Part shown: positions 32,303-43,135 of the stretch, in pieces | How the letters are laid out: the number at the start of each line of letters is the position of its first letter | Position numbering within the stretch: position 1 is the stretch's first letter | Assembly: GCA_943736015.1 (NCBI GenBank) | Contig: OX031063.1 | Location: 41,804,672-41,868,671 of the forward strand | Source of the DNA: Tridacna crocea | Lineage: Eukaryota; Mollusca; Bivalvia; Cardiida; Cardiidae | Reading direction: 5' to 3' | DNA length: 64,000 nucleotides | Translations under genes and position numbers: made by a program | Notes under the pieces: model-generated | The model's database searches: none | What the model was told of the DNA's origin: nothing | Seen by the model: only the letters and a program-made list of their open reading frames with translations

Positions 32303-32528
32303 TTCAACTCTTCACCACACAATCCCGTCTCTTAATGACCCCTGAGAAAAAAGCCTTTTGAAAACATTGTGGGAAAAGGAGAAAATGCTGGTAACCAGCA
32401 TTTTCTCCTTTTTCCACGTTTTCTACCCTTCCCAAATAACTTTCAATTTTTCAGTCACATTTATTTTGTCGTCTGCAAATGCTTTCAATTTGGACTGGTC
32501 TAAAATTTTCTCCTGTGGTAAACAGTTA
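32303..32528 (-). mobile_element. TTAA-foldback MITE
   Basis: CAACTCTTCACCACACAATC to GTGGTAAACAGTTA. The left palindrome arm is perfect; the right arm has lost a few bases (TTTTTCCACGTTTTC). Confidence 0.83.
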
Positions 32529-32627
32529 GACATTTAAGGATATTCACCTAGGTACATAATAATATGAACAAAACTAATGAACAAAATTAGTGAATAGCTA
32601 TTTTTGGGGGGTAAATGACATGGCTCA

Positions 32628-32855
32628 TTAACCCTTTACCAAACAACGGAATTTTAGACTGGTCCAAATTGAAAGCACCTGCAGACTACAAAATAAACAT
32701 AATTAAAAAATTGCAATTTGTTTCCAGCAGGGTAGAAAACATTGTTGGAAAAGGAGAAAATGCTGGTTACCAGCATTTTCTCCTTTCCCCACAATGTTTT
32801 CAAAAGGCTTCTATCTCAGGGTCGTAAAAACCAGGGATTGTTTGGTAAAGGGTTA
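32628..32855 (+). mobile_element. TTAA-foldback MITE (type C, well preserved)
   Basis: TTAACCCTTTACCAAACAAC to TTTGGTAAAGGGTTAA. Best example of type C: CCAGCAGGGTAG before the palindrome, CTTCTATCTCAGGGTCGTAA after it. Confidence 0.9.
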
Positions 32856-32921
32856 AAGAAGAATATTGGTCCCATATCAGAATTCAATATGTGTACATGT
32901 ACATGAGTACATCTAGTCTGG

Positions 32922-33293
32922 TTGACTCTTTACCAAACAACAAAATTTTAGACTGGTCCAAATTGAAAGCATTTGCGGACAACAAAATAAGTGACTGAAA
33001 ATTTGTAATGTATTTTGGGAAGGGTGAAAAACGTTGTAAGAAAAGGAGCTACCAGCATTTTCTCCTTTTCCCACAATGTTTTTAGAGGTCTTCTTGCTCA
33101 GGGTTGTTAAAAGTCGGGATTGTGTGGTAAAGGGTGAACTCCTTTCCAAATGACAGAAACTTTGGGAACTGTAGAAGACATTATGGGAAAAGGAGAAAAT
33201 GCTGGTTACCAGCATTTTCTTCTTTCCCAATTATTTTTTCAAAGCTTTCTTTCTAAAGCCATTTAATGTCACGGTTGTGTGGTATAGGGTTAA
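32922..33293 (+). mobile_element. Two abutting TTAA-foldback MITEs
   Basis: The first (32922-33136) has lost most of its left arm (GTAAGAAAAGGAGCTACCAGC). The second (33137-33293) is short, with a good palindrome. They share the GGTAAAGGGTGAACTCCTTTCC junction. Confidence 0.8.
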
Positions 33294-33509
33294 ATGGCTT
33301 TATTTGCTTTAAGTTGAGCCATGTTTGGTTTCTATGGCAACAATTTGTGCCAGGGTGTGTTTACGCATGCATGTGAGTGTCGGAATGTATCCTGACTCAA
33401 CTTCCTCGTTTAAAAATACCTGTTTCTTTTTTTTTGTCTTGCACTCAGTTTTGACCAAAAAAGCCCATTTTTGTAGAATAAGGTAGATCTCTAATTGTAT
33501 TTTCTGCTC

Positions 33510-33738
33510 TTAACCCTTTCCCAAACGACAAACTTTTGGACTTGACCAAATTGAAAGCATTTGCAGACGACAACTCAACTCTTGCTGAAAAGATGATTTC
33601 TGTCTATGATAGGGTAGAAGACATTGTGGGAAAAGGAGAAAATGTTGGTTACCAGCATTTTCTCCTTTTCAAACAATGTTTTCAAAAGGCTACTATTCCA
33701 GACCCGTAAAAACCAGGGATTGTTTGGGAAAGGGTTAA
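33510..33738 (+). mobile_element. TTAA-foldback MITE (type A, well preserved)
   Basis: TTAACCCTTTCCCAAACGAC to GGGAAAGGGTTAA. Very close to the 1473, 55611 and 56090 copies, so type A spread recently. Confidence 0.92.
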
Positions 33739-34175
33739 ACATAGGAATTTGACTGGATACAACAAAACACTCTGTTTTTGATAATATGAAAACAACTTTA
33801 TAAGGACAAGGGGATGATTGCATGAATAGGAACTTGCTCTTGTTTCCCCAACGTTTACTGAAAGGAAAAAAGTAGGGTATTGGGATGTCTATTGGAACCA
33901 AAAAAAAACCCCCAAAGTTTTGGCTTTTTCTTTCCTTATATTCAATCAGATAAGTAAAATGCATAACAAATCAACAAATGAATCAATCAAACAATCAAGC
34001 GCTAAATATGAACACATATTTTTTTTTTTCCTAAAAACAGATTTGTGTAGGAAAAACTACTATTACAGTCTAGTATCAATTCTGAAATTTAGGAATAGAA
34101 TGACTGACAAATACTCAATGCACAATGAAAAACCTGCACTGAAAAATGAGAAATGACATGTAAGAGAAGACTAAA
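33739..34175. other. Unassigned AT-rich stretch
   Basis: Homopolymer-rich intergenic sequence with no feature that I can support. Confidence 0.4.
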
Positions 34176-34425
34176 TGCCCTGCAACACACAAAAAGGGGC
34201 ATTTGGACAATTGTGTAAAGTGCAGTTTCGGATAAGCCTGTGCACTCCATGCAGACTAATCTGAAAAGACACTTTCCATTTCTGTGTAATTTTCTATTTT
34301 GCGCAAGTCTACTGTAGGACAAAATCTCATGTAGTTATAAAGTCGTATCTCTGATTAGCCTGCGCAGGCTGATCTGAGAGTACACAAATGTCCCAAAGCC
34401 CCCTTTCACATGTTGCACGCCAAAT
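34176..34425. mobile_element. Second copy of the 140-400 foldback MITE
   Basis: CTGCAACACACAAAAAGGGG at the left, TTGCACGCCAAAT at the right, with AGCCTGCGCAGGCTGAT inside. It is more diverged than the first copy. Confidence 0.7.
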
Positions 34426-34754
34426 ATACTTATATATTTAAAATATTTAAACTATTCTTCCTGTTCAACTTATCTGACAAACTTTCAAATAGTCACACCT
34501 AAACTTTTCTATTAACAGGGAATTCATAGATGACATATGAGAAGGGAGAAAAAAAACCATCCCCCTCCTTTCCCCCCAAGACATCAGGTCTCAGTAAGTA
34601 GATTCCACTTCAGCTGACAGTTTTTTTAGCTTCAAAGCGAGAAAATGTTGCAAAAAGAGGAAAGATCACTCTTATACTAATTTTTCTGCATTCTTTGAGT
34701 AACAATGACCATGAAAGAGAAGCCTCTTGAAAACACTGTAGGAAAAGGAGAGGA

Positions 34755-35215
34755 ACAAAAGTCGACCCCCTTATAGGTAGCCGATCACATGTGATTCGCT
34801 ACTTCTTAAATCTTAGAGGTAGCTGCTGTTGTGATTCCTATTGTGAACGGCTACCTGCCTGTGATGCTACCTACCAATTTAGGACCAAATGTCGTAAAAG
34901 TCGTAAGTCTTCCAGGTAGCTAATCGTGATTCTGTGAGCGGCTACTTCACTGAATGTGATTCGTCTACCTGACATGATTCGTTACAGTGATTTCAGTGAA
35001 TGCAGTTGAAAGATGTCTCGATTTGTCGCCATTTCGGAAGGGCATAGCCACATGCTAGGGCAGAGCTATAGTTTGATGGTGTTGGACAAAAACCGGAGGC
35101 AGTTCCTATGGAGAGATAGGAGGAGGAAGGACCTCTACATGATCTTTATTTTGCTACGTCTAAGTGTGATCTGCTACCTCTAAGTGTGATCAGCTACTTA
35201 AGTACAAATGTTTTT
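34755..35215. repeat. Cluster of GTAGC / GTGATTC words
   Basis: GGTAGCCGATCACATGTGATTC, GGTAGCTGCTGTTGTGATTC, CGGCTACCTGCCTGTGATG, GGTAGCTAATCGTGATTC, GGCTACTTCACTGAATGTGATTC and TGCTACxTCTAAGTGTGATC alternate on both strands about ten times; worn ones occur near 35465-35500. They are spaced irregularly, so this is not a plain tandem repeat. Function unknown. Confidence 0.6.
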
Positions 35216-35907
35216 TCTATTTGGCTTATTTCAAGTTCAATTTTGAGCTTTGATTATTACAATAGTTATATATTCTTACGAACAAAGTCGCTGAAAAAGA
35301 AACAAATGAACAAATGAACAAATGCAATGCAGAAATGTAGAGATCGGCAGAATTCGATCCTAGAACAACCGGACGAAAGGGCAATTCTTCTTTTCAGAAG
35401 AGAAATAAAGCGTGCTATTAATTTCTACCACTATGAAAACATAATGACAATGTAATTGGTAACAAATCACAATGAATTAGGTAGTGAATCACAACAGATT
35501 CATTGATTATGTTTACTTGTACCTGATTGTATGGTGTTTAGGCGGAATACAACAGTATTTAAGTTAAATTCTTACAGGACTTGAACCCAATAATTTAACC
35601 ACTGACCTAAAGAGAATACTTTCTACCGCAGTTGTCAGCTATTGTATTTTAATCCGGAAGCAGCCATGTTTGAAGGAGTGGTCTCCTGTAACAATATAAT
35701 TATAACTATTATTTAATTTTTGCATTTCTATACTTACAGTGTGGCCACGGTGACTATTCAGGTTTACGCTCATGCCCTGGTGGCCTTTCTGGAATTCATT
35801 GCCGAGACGCCGAAATGGACGCGCCACCTGGGCATGAGCGTATTGAAGGTGAAGGAAGTGGCGGAACGGGTGAGGACAGTGGCGAGGTCCCTGAAGGAGG
35901 ATATATA

Positions 35908-36115
35908 AACAGGGAGAACATGGAGAGGTACGGTATATTATGATCTAGAGAGTGTATTTATTATCATTAAAAATGAGATGTGCCAAGACCAAATATCTGT
36001 TAACATTTATAAATCGGGAGAATGTGGAGAGGTACGGTACATTATGATTTATAGTGTATTCATTATAAGAAAAAAGGAAATGTGCAAAGACTAAATATCT
36101 GTTAACATTCATATT
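35908..36115 (+). repeat. Tandem duplication containing the splice donor of the recombinase block
   Basis: About 100 bases (GGGAGAACATGGAGAGGTACGG followed by an AT-rich stretch to CTGTTAACATT) occur twice in a row with about 85% identity. Both copies retain GGAGAG|GTACGG, so the donor site is doubled. Confidence 0.8.
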
Positions 36116-36537
36116 TACAGGCACTCAAGGGGAGATAGGAGCCTCCACATCGAGGAATGGATGTTGGGGGCCTATCTGGAAGGAGGGCGGCCGGTTAGAT
36201 GTAGGGAGCTGCTGGAAAAAGCAGAGTGACGGGTTGACCCCAGCAGAGGCCGTCGAGGTGCGGGATATTTTTATCGTAATGCTCGTAATATCCAACGCCC
36301 GACGGCCAGGAGACATCGGGCATCTCCTCCTTAAGACGGGGGAGGATAGCAGTGCCGGAAGAGGAGGGGGCTATGGCCGAGATCTATGTAAGTTGATGAC
36401 TTTATAACGTAATTTACATACATCCATGAGGGTTAATTGAGGCTGTACGATGCTAAATAAAATGTCTTCAACAAACTAAGTTAAACAAATCATTTAGTAC
36501 AAAGATTTCTTAAAAGCAGCCTTATCATATTCCGTAA

Positions 36538-36760
36538 TTAACCGTTTCCTATGCGACAATCTTTAGACTCTTCCAAACCGAAAGAGTGTGCAGACGGCAA
36601 CATTTCAATATGATGAAAATGGTTAAAAGTTCTGGGTAGAAAACACTGTTCGATAATGATAAATTGCTCGTTACAACCAATTTCTCCTTTTTCCACGGTG
36701 TTTTCGAAAATCTTTCACTCCTGACCCGAAAAAACTCGGGCTTCTTTGGGAAAGGCTAAA
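36538..36760 (+). mobile_element. Worn MITE copy inside the recombinase fossil
   Basis: TTAACC start, CAGACGGCAA segment, GGGTAGAAAACACTG core and GGGAAAGGCTAA end, all diverged. It sits between coding blocks 2 and 3. Confidence 0.65.
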
Positions 36761-37419
36761 ACAGTATCAGTAACATGTATTTGGTTTTTTGTTTGCAGAT
36801 TCCGGAACACAAGGAGGCGAAAAGTGGAAAGCTATGTCCTTTGATGTTTTCAAAGGACATGGCGATAAACTTAAAGAACTTCCTAGAATATGTCAGGGGG
36901 GAAGGACAGGAGATGTCCGTACCCGTTTGTCACGAGGAAGGGGACGGCGATTAACGCTTCTGTAAGTTAACATATTGCTTTTTTTATTCTCAATACAGTA
37001 AGTTGTGAACACTAATTATGAGAAGCCTATCAAATTGCTTGTTGTGATATGGGACTTAAATATCTGCTATCAAAATGAGCCTAAAATAGTATTGTATGCA
37101 TGGAAATAATACGTTATCCGAACCTGTTGTAAATTTTTTGGAGTGGATCTTCCCCACCTGAAGTTGGAGTGGATCTTCCCCACCTGATAGCAAGCATAAA
37201 CCGGAAGGTGGCAGTAACGTCGATTAGAGAGGCAGACGGGTCTCGTGAAGAGCAGGAAGTGTTAGCGAGGCACATGGCCCATAACTTGGCAACAGCAGAC
37301 CGGTACTATGACAGGCCAAACAGAAGGAATGAAAGGCAGAAAGTTCTTCGGAGACTGAGGAAGAAGTACGTAGAGGCTGCGCACACGTCTTAAGGTGGAT
37401 ATGATTCAGAAGTTGTTCT

Positions 37420-38795
37420 TCTAACTGTAACTCAATTCATGTCAAGAAATTTGCCATGAATTTGTTTGCAGTTAGAAGAAAATGCAGAAGCCTTCTCCCT
37501 TGCCAACCTTTCTTCTAACTGTAAACAAATTCGTGTCAAGAAATTTGCCATGAATTCGTTTGCAGTAAGAAGAAATGAATGAAATGAATGAATGAATAGC
37601 TTTTTAAGGCCCGTCGACAACTTAGGTCATATTGGGCGCACTTACTTAGTAAACAATAATGTGAGGTGAAAATAACATACATGTGCAACAACATAAGACA
37701 AACATGATAAATGAGGAATGGACGAAACACAAAATGATGCCCTTTTTGTCGCCTTTTACGACATGCATGCTGTCACTTTTGTTCCGCCAGATGAAACGGC
37801 AGATGTGACGATCGCGGGACTGCAGTGGTTTATTCTTATACCCCCGATTAAACCACACGGGGTCCCAAAGGCCAATTGATTCCCATTCCAAACCCCATTT
37901 ACATCGAGAAAAAAAAATATAGGATTTGGAATAAGAACTACCCAGCCTGCTGAAATCCTATGAATTACGAGGAAAGCAGCCATATGTCTCTAATTTTAGT
38001 CGCCTTCTACGACATGCCACAGAGAAAGGCCGAGGTCCTATTCTATACAGTAAAAAAACCTGGGACCCCACTGGGAAGTAAGAAGAAACATAGAAGTCCT
38101 TCTGAAGCTTTCTTCCGACTGTAAAATAATTCATGTCAAGAATTTGACATGGATTTTGTTTACAGGCAGAAGAAAGGCTCGATTGAAAGTATTAGAATTA
38201 TTGGCCATGTGTTTCAAAAAAGCCGTAAGTTTCTTCTAATTGTAAACAAATTCATGTCAAGAAATTTGCCATGAATTTGTTTGCAGTTAGAAGAAAGTAC
38301 AGAAGCCCCACCCACTCCCAACTTTTTTTCTAGCTGTAAATAAATTCGTGGCAAGGAATTTGCCATGAATTGGCTTGCAGTTAGAAGAAAATACAGAAGT
38401 CATGTCCGTTCCTAAGATTTCTCCTACCTGTAGACTAATTGGTGTCAAGGAATTTGCCATGAATTTGTTTGCAGGTAGAAGATATTGCAAGATCGTAAAA
38501 ACTATGTGCTAGATGCATTAAAATTGCCATGCTTTTTCTTCTAGCTGTAAACGAATTTGTGTCAAGGAATTTGCCATGAACTCGTTTGCAGTTAGAAGAA
38601 AATATAGAAGCCGTCTCCTGCCCCTGACGGACATTTCTTCTAACTTTGAAGGAATTCATGTCAAGAAATTTGCCACGAATTCCTTTAGAGTTCGAAGAAA
38701 ATACAGAAGCCTCCTCCATTCCGGAAAAAAATCTTCTAACCTTAGAGGAATTCATGTCAAGAAATTTGCCATTAATTCCTTTAAGGTTATAAGAA
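37420..38795. repeat. Array of ~62-bp hairpin units
   Basis: Nine units near 37420, 37509, 38104, 38231, 38327, 38421, 38537, 38633 and 38731. Each has one arm TTCTTCTAACTGTAAACAAA TTCATG, a 13-base loop with AAATTTGCC, and the complementary arm ending GCAGTTAGAAGAA. The spacing is about 100 bp with AATACAGAAGCC-type linkers. Two units (38633, 38731) carry a changed arm (GGAATTC, CTTTA) in both halves. A tenth unit lies at 41583-41650. Confidence 0.85.
37576..38100. mobile_element. Insertion within the hairpin array
   Basis: About 520 bp between hairpin units 2 and 3, with GTCGCCTTTTACGACATGC near the start and GTCGCCTTCTACGACATGCC near the end, and a run of GAATGAATGAAT at its left border. 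The GTCGCCTTxTACGACA motif is recurrent in invertebrate repeats. No coding frame is supported. Confidence 0.5.
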
Positions 38796-38796
38796 C

Positions 38797-41561
38797 AAGA
38801 GGACCATGATGGTCCTATATCGCTCACCTGAGTACTAAGTAGTAAAGGTCTACAATGAAGACAAATACCAAATATCAAAGTTTAGGCCAAATAATTCTGA
38901 CAGAGTATGTAACTGTGCAAAAAGCATTTTCTTCTTTTCCGAAATGCTTTCACAACCTTTCTTATTCAGGGTCATTGAAAGTCAGGATTGTATAGTAAGG
39001 GATTGAATTAACTCGGAAGGCCAGGCATTTATTTCCTGATCAAAATGGTGGTCGAATGGTAGATTAAAACATCATTCGCTCATTGGTAAGACACAAATGA
39101 GACTTGTCTCAGTAACCTTTGGTCAAATGTCAAAGGATGTTGGCTGAGACAGTAATCAAGCCAGTGTAAACTAGGAACCCTAGACTAATAGCTCACAACA
39201 TTACTGCCTGATCTATCGGGGCTCAACAAGTCCAGTATATGAAAGGTAACCCTTTTTCTGTGACACATCTTACAGAAGAAATTTGTATCAAAGACTATCC
39301 TAAGGAAAACATATATTTGAAGTTTCATAAATGCCAAGGACTTTTGAAGATATCTGTCAAGGTGGATGGATGGGTTAACTGACTGCAATTGGTCCATAAT
39401 GAAATTATACATTTAGTCCCCTTTTTTGATAACTTGTCGTTTCATGAAATAAAATCAAATAACTATTGTCCGTCGTTTAACAAGATGAAGTTTAATTACA
39501 TTATGTCCTGAACTGAAAGAGATATTGGTCCAAAGTGAAAATTTACACCAAGCCCCCGTTTTCAATGACATGACATTTAATGAAAAAAGGTAAAATATTG
39601 TTTAGACTATCATAAGGAACACATGTACGAAGTTTCCATCTCCTTTCAGAACAGGAATTTCAAAGTTTTCTTTCTTTGTTCCCATGTTCAAACTTGTGAC
39701 CACCAGGGCGGGGCCAGTTTGGACCCCAGGATCATCGTATGAACAAACTTGGTAGAGGTCCACTAGAAGATGCTACATATGAAATATCAAAGCTCTATGA
39801 CCAGTTTCAGAGAAATTTTTTTTTAAAGTTTTCCTTCTTTGTTCCTATGTTTCGAAGCTGTGACCCCCGGGGCTGGGCCAGTTTGGACCCCAGGGACATC
39901 ATGTGAACAGACTTGATAGAGGTCAACTAGCAGATGCTACATACCAAAAATCAAAGCTCTGCACCTTCTAGTTTCAGAGAAGAAAATTTTTAAAGTTTTC
40001 CTTCTTTCTTCCTATGTTTCAAACTTAGAACCCCCGGGGCTGGGCCAGTTTTGACCCCAGGGGCATCATATGAACAATCTTGGTAGAGGTCCACTAGGAG
40101 ATGCTACATATGAAATATCAAAGCTCTACGACTTCCATTTTCAGAGAATGAGAATTTTAAAGTTTTCCTTCTTTGTTCCTATGTTTCAAACTTGTGACCC
40201 CCAGGTCGGGGCCAGTTTTGACCCCAGGGGCATCATATGAACAATCTTGGTAGGGGTCAACTAGAAGATGCTACATACCAAATATCAAAGCTCTACGACT
40301 TCTGGTTCCAGAGAGGAAGAATTTTGAAGTTTTCCTTCTTTGTTCCTATGTTTCAAACTTGTGATCCCTGGGGCGGGGCCAGTTTGGACCCCTGGGGCAT
40401 CATAATCTTGGTAGACGTCCACTAGGAGATGCTACATACCAAATATCAAACCTCTGCACCATCTAGTTTCAGAGAAGAAAATTTTTAAAGTTTTCCTTCT
40501 TTGTTCCTATGTTTCAAACTTGTGACCCCCGGGGGGGGCCAGTTTTGACCCCAGGGGCATCATATGAACAATTTTGGTAGAGGTCAACTAGCAGATGATA
40601 TTAACCAAATATCAAAGCTCTGCACCATCAAGTTTCAGAGAAGAAGAATTTTAAAGTTTTCCTTCTTTGTTCCTATGTTTCAAACTTGTGACCCCCAGGG
40701 CTGGGCCAGTTTTGACCCGCGGGGCATCATATGAACAATCTTGTTGAACGCCCACTAGGAAATGCTACATACCAAATATCAAAGCTCTGCACCTTCTAGT
40801 TTCAGAGAAGAAGAATTTTAAAGTTTTCTTTCTTTGTTCCTATGTTTCAAACTTGTGACCCTGTGGCTGGGCCAGTTTTGACCCCAGGGGCATCATATGA
40901 ACAATCTTGGTAGAAGTCCTCTAGAAGATGGTACATACCAAATATCAAATCTCTGCACCTTCTAGTTTCAGAGAAGAAGATTTTTAAAGTTTTCCATCTT
41001 TGTTCCTATGTTTCAAACTTTTGACCCCTGGGGTGGGGCCAGTTTTGACCCCAGGGGTATCATATGAACAATCTTGGTAGAGGTCCACTAGGAGATGCTA
41101 CATACCAAATATCAAAGCTCTGCACCTTCTAGTTTCAGAGAAGAACAATTCTAAAGTTTTCCTTCTTTGTTCCTGTTTCAAACTTCTGACCCTCGGGGCC
41201 GGGCCAGTTTTGACCCCTGGGGTATCATATGAACAATCTTGGTAGAGGTCCACTAGGAGATGCTACATACCAAATATCAAAGCTCTGCACCTTCTAGTTT
41301 CAGAGACGAAGATTTTCAAAGATTTTGCTATTTTTTTTTTCCTTTTGGTTGCCATGGCAACAAGAGTTATGGGTGGAATTCAATCTCTTGAACAACTTTG
41401 GTAGAGCTTTACCCAAGGAACATCCCTGCCAAGTTTCATCAAGATTTAGGAGAAGAAGATGTTTAAAGAAAATGTGGACGACGGACGATGCACACCGCAC
41501 GACGGACATTGGGCGATCACAAAAGCTCACAATGAGCACTTCGTGCTCAGGTGAGCTAAAA
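38797..41561. mobile_element. 2.8-kb element with CTCACCTGAG borders and an internal 167-bp tandem array
   Basis: Begins AGGACCATGATGGTCC...CGCTCACCTGAG and ends GTGCTCAGGTGAGCTAAAA, so the borders are inverted. It splits the hairpin array: unit 9 ends just before it, and the tenth unit follows with the normal CAGAAGC linker. AACA on both sides may be the target duplication. Low-identity copies of the internal repeat precede the array (39320-39640). Confidence 0.7.
39640..41317. repeat. Tandem array, ~167-bp unit, about 10 copies
   Basis: AAAGTTTTCCTTCTTTGTTC recurs near 39662, 39825, 39992, 40159, 40326, 40487, 40653, 40820, 40986 and 41153 (intervals 161-167). Each unit holds a GGGGCxGGGCCAGTTTTGACC stretch, TCATATGAACAATCTTGGTAG and ATGCTACATACCAAATATC. 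Units differ by single bases and short indels. Confidence 0.92.
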
Positions 41562-41582
41562 AACAGAAGCGCTCTCCATTCC

Positions 41583-41650
41583 GGACATTTCTTCATATTT
41601 TAAAGAAATTCATGTGAAGGTATTTGCCATGAATTACTTTGGATTACCAG
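41583..41650. repeat. Tenth hairpin unit, beyond the 2.8-kb insertion
   Basis: CATTTCTTCATATTTTAAAG and ATTTGCCATGAATTACTTT are a worn unit of the 37.4-38.8 kb array, in the same phase as its linker (CAGAAGCGCTCTCC). Confidence 0.65.
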
Positions 41651-41733
41651 CATTTTCTCCTTTTCCCACAATGTTTTCAAAAGGCAACTATTCCAGACCC
41701 GTAAAAACCAGGGATTGATTGGGAAAGGGTTAA
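41643..41733 (+). mobile_element. Right half of a type A MITE
   Basis: Starts at the palindrome centre (GGATTACCAGC) and runs to GATTGGGAAAGGGTTAA. The break is exactly at the hairpin tip, joined to the tenth hairpin unit. Confidence 0.85.
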
Positions 41734-41995
41734 GCTCAGAGTGCCTTAACTATATTTGCTTCTGATGCAATAGCGTAGATCAAGATCAGACTTCACAAAA
41801 AGTGCAGACTGATTTTTGATCTACACTGACTGTGTTACCAGTATGCAAGAGATGAAAGGAACCATGAAATCGAAATGATATAGGTCCTATCTTTAGATTG
41901 ACAATGTCTGATGGGTTTATTGAAATAAGGTGGCAGCAGGTAACTTCATTGAGGAAAGCCTTGTAAAAACAAATTACCAACATATATCAAGGGTT

Positions 41996-42329
41996 AACTC
42001 TTTACCAAACAACAAAATTTTTGTATTGTTCAGACTGAAATCATCTCAGGACCACAAATTTAACTCATTTCCAAACGACAATATTTTAGGTTGGTCCAAA
42101 TAGAAAGCATTTGCAGATGTCAAAATAAAAGCGACTGAAAATTTGAAATTTGTTTTGTGAAAGGTAGAAAACAATGTGGGAAAAGGAGAAAATGCTGGTT
42201 ACCAGCATTTTCTCCTTTTCCCACAATGTTTTCTGAAGGCTTCTTTTTCTTTCTTTTTCTTTTCGTTTTCTTTCTAAAGGCTTCTTTTTCAGGGGCATCA
42301 AAAGTAGGGATTGTGTGGTAATGGGTTAA
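41996..42329 (+). mobile_element. MITE inserted into a MITE fragment
   Basis: A left-end fragment (TTAACTCTTTACCAAACAAC, 41996-42059) is followed by a full type B copy from 42060 to 42329. That copy has a (CTTTTT)-rich 40-base insertion with a repeat of TCTAAAGGCTTC. Confidence 0.85.
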
Positions 42330-42784
42330 TGTAGCTCAGCTGATAATTTCTGTCTGTGATAGGGTCATCACAGTATTAAGTATCCATATAATCTATTGTA
42401 CTTAAATGAATAAAACTTGTAACTTGTAAACTTGTGTATAACAACCAACCAATTCAAGGGGTATTTTGGTCCTTTGAAAGCAGAAAATTGAGTGATAGTA
42501 AAAATATTGATTCAGATCCACCAGCAAAAGTTAACCTGGGCAGGTACATATAGCAGCTGCACTAAGCCCCCTTTTCACAGAGCATGACTCATAGTACTTT
42601 GAGAAAATCCGCAATAATATAAATGTAAGTATAAGTAATCTTTCTGACTGATTCTGTCATGTGATCATGGCAGGAAAGTGAAACAAAACAACTAATGATA
42701 AGGATCTGAAAATGTAGCATGCAATTTCAATGCATTCTTTTGGCATGAAAATGGCCTGGAATTACTCGACCAACAACTTTTTAA

Positions 42785-43015
42785 TAACCCTTTACCACAC
42801 AACCCAGAGTTTAAACTACATTGAATAAAAAGAGAAGTTTCAACTATTGTGGGAAAAGCGAAAAAATGCTGGTAACCAGCAATTTCTCTTTTTTCCCACA
42901 ATATTTTCTCTCCTTAAAAAGGTAAATCACAACATTGTAATAAACTTCAATATGCTGTCTGCAAATATTTTCAATTCAGACAAGTCTAAAATTTTGTAGT
43001 CTGGTGAAGAGTTAA
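42785..43015 (-). mobile_element. TTAA-foldback MITE, worn, just downstream of RAD50
   Basis: TAACCCTTTACCACACAACC to TCTGGTGAAGAGTTAA. The core is GTGGGAAAAGCG against TTTTTTCCCACAATATTTTC. It ends about 120 bases beyond the RAD50 stop codon, so it may be inside the 3' UTR. Confidence 0.78.
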
Positions 43016-43135
43016 CAAAAATTTTACAAGAACCGTGAAGATGTAATTCATTGTTCTACAAATCCCACAAAGTCCATTTATCGTCAGCCTGGCTGCTTCT
43101 TACTGGGTGTATTGAAAGTATTCTTCCATTTTTAC

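Larger units (their letters stand above)
35740..37393 (+). pseudogene. Decayed tyrosine recombinase (Crypton/DIRS-like) gene
   Basis: Four coding-like blocks: 35740-35927 (VTIQVYAHALVAFLEFIAET ... SLKEDI), 36121-36387 (HIEEWMLGAYLEGGRPVRCR; in another frame TPAEAVEVRDIFIVMLVISN then ARRPGDI), 36799-36954 (PEHKEAKSGKLCPLMFSKDM ... NFLEYVRGEG) and 37141-37393 (LARHMAHNLATADRYYDRPN). H-x-x-H...TA-x-x-YY with the nucleophile Tyr, and R-(R)-PG for the first catalytic Arg, are tyrosine-recombinase motifs. The first three blocks end in GT donors (gtacgg, gtaagt, gtaagt), and blocks 1-3 follow AG acceptors. It is broken by a 2-base slip (ATATAT) and a TGA. GC content and codon use are higher than in the surroundings. 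Confidence 0.7.

Noticed and set aside
35570..35640. tRNA gene suggested by a B-box-like GGTTCAAGTCC on the minus strand
   Set aside because: The A box is at the wrong distance and no cloverleaf can be drawn; at most it is a SINE fragment.
37420..38795. CRISPR-like array of regularly spaced palindromes
   Set aside because: The units are themselves hairpins with similar, not unique, linkers; this is a eukaryotic locus with no cas genes.
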